A stretch of 64,000 bases of DNA. Source: Bacteroidota bacterium. GTDB taxonomy: Bacteria; Bacteroidota; Bacteroidia; Palsa-965. Below the pieces are notes generated by a model, which was not told the DNA's origin, ran no database searches, and saw only the letters and a program-made list of their open reading frames with translations. The position numbers were made by a program, and so were the translations under genes. Positions 61,182 to 64,000 of the stretch are shown here, in pieces; the first letter of the stretch is position 1; each line of letters begins with the position of its first letter. Location of the stretch: positions 160,267 to 224,266 of the forward strand of contig JADBYT010000019.1 in NCBI GenBank assembly GCA_020402865.1, written 5' to 3'.

Positions 61182-63049
61182 CAGCGTTTAAATCGTTTAT
61201 CCAGTTCATCCAATCCAAAGGTAATTACGGCTGGTTTTCCGTCGGGTGCGTGCGCGGGCAGGGAAGTGGCAAAAAGTTCGTCGGTAAGCGCCTGCATTTC
61301 GGTGGTGCTCAGGCTTCGGCCGGGGCGTATGGCGGTTTGGCGGGCCAGTGCGCGCGCCAGTTGTTCGTGCGTGTTCAGCTGCACATCCTGCTGCGCGTGC
61401 TGATAGTCGGCCAGCATGCCTGTGAGCAGCTGCTGCGCATCGTTTTCTTCGGTGCCGGCCGGAATGCCGTGTATGACAAAACTGCGCGGTCCGAACGGAC
61501 GAATATCAAATCCGAGGGCGTTTACGGCATCCAGCAACTGGGTAAGCAGTGCGGCGTCGCGCAGGGTAAGCTCAACCGTTTCAGGAAAAAGCACCTGCTG
61601 GCACGAGGCGGCATGCTGCTCCAGCGCGCGCAGGTAGCGTTCAAATAAAATCCGTTCATGCGCCCGCTGCTGATCGATGATGATTACACCCGATTTGATG
61701 GTGCTTACAATGTAGCGGTCGTGAATTTGCCACACCTGTGCACCTTTTATTTGCTCCGGCTCATCGTCAAACGCACTTTGCTGCTGCACGGTGGTTTCGC
61801 TGTGCGGCGTTGTGGCTGTTTCCGTGCCGGTGTGCAGGGCATAAAGCTGCTGCCAGTTTTGCAGGTTGTTTTTATCGCGTGCGGAAAGTCCGTTGCCGTT
61901 GTAGCTGCTTTTTCCGCCATGTGTTGATGCGCTTTTTTCTTCCGCCGCAAACGGATTGTAATCGGGATTCACATGGATGCCCGGTGCCGATACGGGTGCA
62001 GTGGGTTTGTAAGGAATTTCGATACTCATTTCCTGCTCAAAATCGAGCGAGGGTGAAATGCTGTATTGCCCCAGCGCCCGTTTTACTGCCGAGCGGAGAA
62101 TGGCATACACCGAGCGGTCGTCTTCAAACTTCACCTCCGTTTTGGTGGGATGAATATTTACGTCGATGGTTTTCGGATCGACTTCGAGGAAGAGGAAATA
62201 GCCGGGATGTGTTTCGGATGGAAGCAGCTGTTCGAATGCGCCCTGCACGGCATGATGCAGGTAGCTGTTTTTAATGAAGCGGGTATTGAGAAAGAAATAC
62301 TGCTCCCCGCGCGATTTTTTGGCGTATTCGGGCTTCACCACAAAGCCGGTGATGCGCACAATGTCCGTATGCTCGTCAACCGGCACCAGGCGCTGGTTGT
62401 AAGGATTGCCGCAGAGGCCGGTAATGCGCTGGCGCAGGTTGCCGGTTTGAAGGTGAAACACTTCAGTGCTATTGTGGTGAAATACAAAGGCTATTTCGGG
62501 ATGGGCCAGCGCCACACGCTCAAATTCGTCGAGAATGTGGCGGAACTCGGCAGCGTCTGACTTGAGGAAGTTGCGGCGTGCAGGTACGTTGAAGTAAAGG
62601 TTTTTTACGCTGAACGATGCACCGGCCGGGCAGTTTACCGGCTCCTGGCTTAGTATTTTGCTTCCTTCGGTACGGATGCAGGTGCCCAGTTCGTCTTCGG
62701 GCCGGCGGGTGCGCAATTCCACATGTGCAACAGCAGCAATAGAGGCAAGTGCCTCACCGCGGAAACCCATCGTTTGAAGATTGAACAGATCATCGGCCGA
62801 GGAAATTTTAGAGGTAGCATGCCGCTCAAAGCAAATACGTGCATCGGTATCAGTCATTCCCTTCCCGTTGTCGATCACCTGAATGAGCGTGCGCCCTGCA
62901 TCCTGCACAATAAGCTGTATGCGTGTGGCACCGGCGTCAACTGCATTTTCAAGCAACTCCTTCACGGCCGATGCTGGGCGCTGAATTACTTCGCCTGCAG
63001 CAATCTGGTTGGCTACAGCATCGGGGAGCAGGCGGATTATATCAGACAT
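61181..63049 (-). CDS. mutL: DNA mismatch repair protein MutL
   Basis: 622 aa from ATG 63049 (MSDIIRLLPDAVANQIAAGE); an in-frame extension upstream reaches 63127 but covers the promoter. GHKL ATPase motifs: ELLENAVDAGAT, DNGKGM, GFRGEALASI. Endonuclease-domain motif VIIDQQRAHERILFE (DQQRAHE form, with the metal-binding Asp and Glu). An acidic, low-complexity linker sits around 360-430 (SASTHGGKSSYNG). It couples MutS recognition to strand incision. It is first in an operon with two rhomboids and an EEP protein. Confidence 0.97.
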   Translation of the reverse strand: MSDIIRLLPDAVANQIAAGEVIQRPASAVKELLENAVDAGATRIQLIVQDAGRTLIQVIDNGKGMTDTDARICFERHATSKISSADDLFNLQTMGFRGEALASIAAVAHVELRTRRPEDELGTCIRTEGSKILSQEPVNCPAGASFSVKNLYFNVPARRNFLKSDAAEFRHILDEFERVALAHPEIAFVFHHNSTEVFHLQTGNLRQRITGLCGNPYNQRLVPVDEHTDIVRITGFVVKPEYAKKSRGEQYFFLNTRFIKNSYLHHAVQGAFEQLLPSETHPGYFLFLEVDPKTIDVNIHPTKTEVKFEDDRSVYAILRSAVKRALGQYSISPSLDFEQEMSIEIPYKPTAPVSAPGIHVNPDYNPFAAEEKSASTHGGKSSYNGNGLSARDKNNLQNWQQLYALHTGTETATTPHSETTVQQQSAFDDEPEQIKGAQVWQIHDRYIVSTIKSGVIIIDQQRAHERILFERYLRALEQHAASCQQVLFPETVELTLRDAALLTQLLDAVNALGFDIRPFGPRSFVIHGIPAGTEENDAQQLLTGMLADYQHAQQDVQLNTHEQLARALARQTAIRPGRSLSTTEMQALTDELFATSLPAHAPDGKPAVITFGLDELDKRFKR

Positions 63050-63079
63050 ACCGGCGAAAAGACAGTTTACGTGATAGCG

Positions 63080-63087
63080 CAAATTTA
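63080..63087 (-). promoter_or_regulatory. -7 element of the mutL operon
   Basis: Minus strand TAAATTTG, exact match, about 30 bp before ATG 63049; the -33 is not evident. Confidence 0.5.
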
Positions 63088-63296
63088 CGCAGGAAAATCG
63101 GGTAATTTTGTGCCAACTGCATATCAATTACTTCCCGGTTCAGGTTTACCTTGTTTAGCTTCACCCCGATACAGCTATTTCCACAATTGTTCCTGCTAAT
63201 CCTTCGCCAACCGGCAAAAAATCCTGACAAGCTCTCAGAGGTTTTTCTTTCAACAGCCTTTCGGATTTTCAGACTGTAAGATGTATTTATGCAGCA

Positions 63297-63803
63297 ATGG
63301 CAAAAAATACGGCACGCCTCAATTCGCTTCGGCTTTCTACGTGGGACTATTCCGGAAACGGTCTTTATTTCCTGACGTTGAATACTGAAAACAGGGCACC
63401 TTTTTTCGGACAGGTAAAAGATGGTGAAATGATACTTTCGCCAATTGGTGAAATTGCATTTCACGAATGGTTTCGATCGCCTGAACTTCGCCCCGATATG
63501 GATCTGCATCTCTTTGAATTTGTGGTAATGCCTGATCATGTGCATGCACTGATAGGCATTGGGATCAATCAGATAAACAGCGACATAAGGAGTGAGAATA
63601 GTCGTAATGTGTTTGGTCCTCAGCGAAAGAATCTCGCTTCGGTAATTCGCGGATATAAATCTGCTGTGACCACACATGCCAAGAAGCTCGGAATCACCTT
63701 CGCGTGGCAGCGGGGCTACTATGATGTAATCATCCGGGATAACCGTCATCTCGAAAACGTAGCGCGATATATCGAAAATAACCCCCGAAACTATAAAAAG
63801 TAG
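63297..63803 (+). CDS. REP-associated tyrosine transposase (RAYT, Y1 family)
   Basis: 168 aa. It begins LRLSTWDYSGNGLYFLTLNT, the RAYT/IS200-like fold start. The HUH metal motif is PDHVHALIG (His81, His83). The catalytic tyrosine is in QRGYYDVIIRD (Tyr141 or 142). The C-terminus RHLENVARYIENNPRNY is typical. It should cut single-stranded DNA at palindromic REP sequences and link them to itself. REP-like palindromes lie immediately downstream, as expected for a RAYT locus. It appears intact, without frameshifts. Confidence 0.92.
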   Translation: MAKNTARLNSLRLSTWDYSGNGLYFLTLNTENRAPFFGQVKDGEMILSPIGEIAFHEWFRSPELRPDMDLHLFEFVVMPDHVHALIGIGINQINSDIRSENSRNVFGPQRKNLASVIRGYKSAVTTHAKKLGITFAWQRGYYDVIIRDNRHLENVARYIENNPRNYKK

Positions 63804-63832
63804 CGCCCTGCCGCGGGCGCGCACTCTACCAT

Positions 63833-63852
63833 GGGCGCGACGCATCGCGCCC
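63833..63852. repeat. REP-like palindrome, imperfect copy
   Basis: GGGCGCGACGCATCGCGCCC, 20 bp, one mismatch pair from a perfect palindrome, 30 bp after the RAYT stop. Confidence 0.75.
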
Positions 63853-63870
63853 CGACGGGATCTTCAGTAA

Positions 63871-63890
63871 GGGCGCGATGCATCGCGCCC
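63871..63890. repeat. REP-like palindrome, perfect copy
   Basis: GGGCGCGATGCATCGCGCCC, a perfect 20-bp palindrome. The 16-bp core GCGCGATGCATCGCGC is identical to the core of the palindrome at 7210-7239. Confidence 0.8.
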
Positions 63891-64000
63891 TAGATAAATC
63901 CCCGCGCCCTAGATAAATCCCCGCGCCCTAGATAAATCCCCGCGCCCTAGATAAATCCCCGCGCCCTAGATAAATCCCCGCGCCCTAGATAAATCCCCGC
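63885..64000. repeat. 19-bp tandem array, cut by the window end
   Basis: Six perfect copies of GCGCCCTAGATAAATCCCC start at 63885, 63904, 63923, 63942, 63961 and 63980, and the next begins at 63999. The first unit overlaps the second half of the perfect REP palindrome. The array continues beyond the window, so its total length is unknown. Confidence 0.95.

Noticed and set aside
63885..64000. The 19-bp array as a CRISPR array
   Set aside because: Units are perfect and directly adjacent with no unique spacers, and no cas genes are present.

Overview
The window reads as chromosomal DNA of a Bacteroidota bacterium with intermediate GC. Evidence: three proteins with type IX secretion (T9SS) C-terminal sorting domains; PD40/OmpA proteins of the PorE kind; a serine-palmitoyltransferase-like enzyme (sphingolipids); LytTR and LytS regulators; a MutL with the DQQRAHE form of the endonuclease motif; and promoters that follow the Bacteroidota -33 TTTG / -7 TAnnTTTG pattern. 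The clearest promoter is in front of tRNA-His (TTTG, 19 bp, TATCTTTG). Several -7 elements sit only 3 to 10 bases before the start codon, so near-leaderless mRNAs seem common here.

Layout. 150-6990 (minus): a tight five-gene run with a CPx metal ATPase, a GT4 glycosyltransferase, a formyltransferase/propeller fusion, a flippase and a thioredoxin-fold lipoprotein that lacks the second active-site cysteine. 7085-7162: tRNA-His, its terminator and a palindrome-rich spacer. 7449-16138: four minus-strand genes of phage-tail-like or unknown character around plus-strand hypotheticals, a TonB-C protein and a TPR histidine kinase with its LytTR partner. 16336-25994: arfB, an N-acetylmuramoyl-L-alanine amidase, a TlpA-like thioredoxin, and an operon of DEAD-box helicase, DUF4836-like protein and ABC transporter. 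26317-31403: sphingolipid enzyme, Crp-type regulator, two metallo-beta-lactamase (MBL) fold hydrolases, the second running into a GA-rich variable repeat (31338-31949). 32014-38141: small hypotheticals, then a LytS/LytTR pair followed by an ABC exporter. 38304-41881: four tandem ssb-like genes, a DUF2834 protein and an Rnl5-like RNA ligase. 41959-56680: T9SS cargo (a CxxCH protein, CotH and an adhesin-like protein), sucD, recN, fabI and three PD40 paralogs. 56812-63049: E2 acyltransferase, a MITE-like inverted repeat, and a mutL-rhomboid-rhomboid-EEP operon. 63297-64000: a REP-associated transposase (RAYT) followed by REP-like palindromes and a 19-bp tandem array cut by the window edge.

Most of the window is core housekeeping and envelope biology. 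The accessory signals are the GA repeat fused to the PhnP-like gene, the four-gene ssb cluster with stop codons inside hairpins, the RAYT/REP region whose palindrome core recurs at 7210, the tail-collar/unknown operon at 14019-16138, and the MITE-like element at 58278. No CRISPR array, rRNA or complete IS element was seen. All functional calls come from reading the sequence and recalled family motifs; no database search was run.
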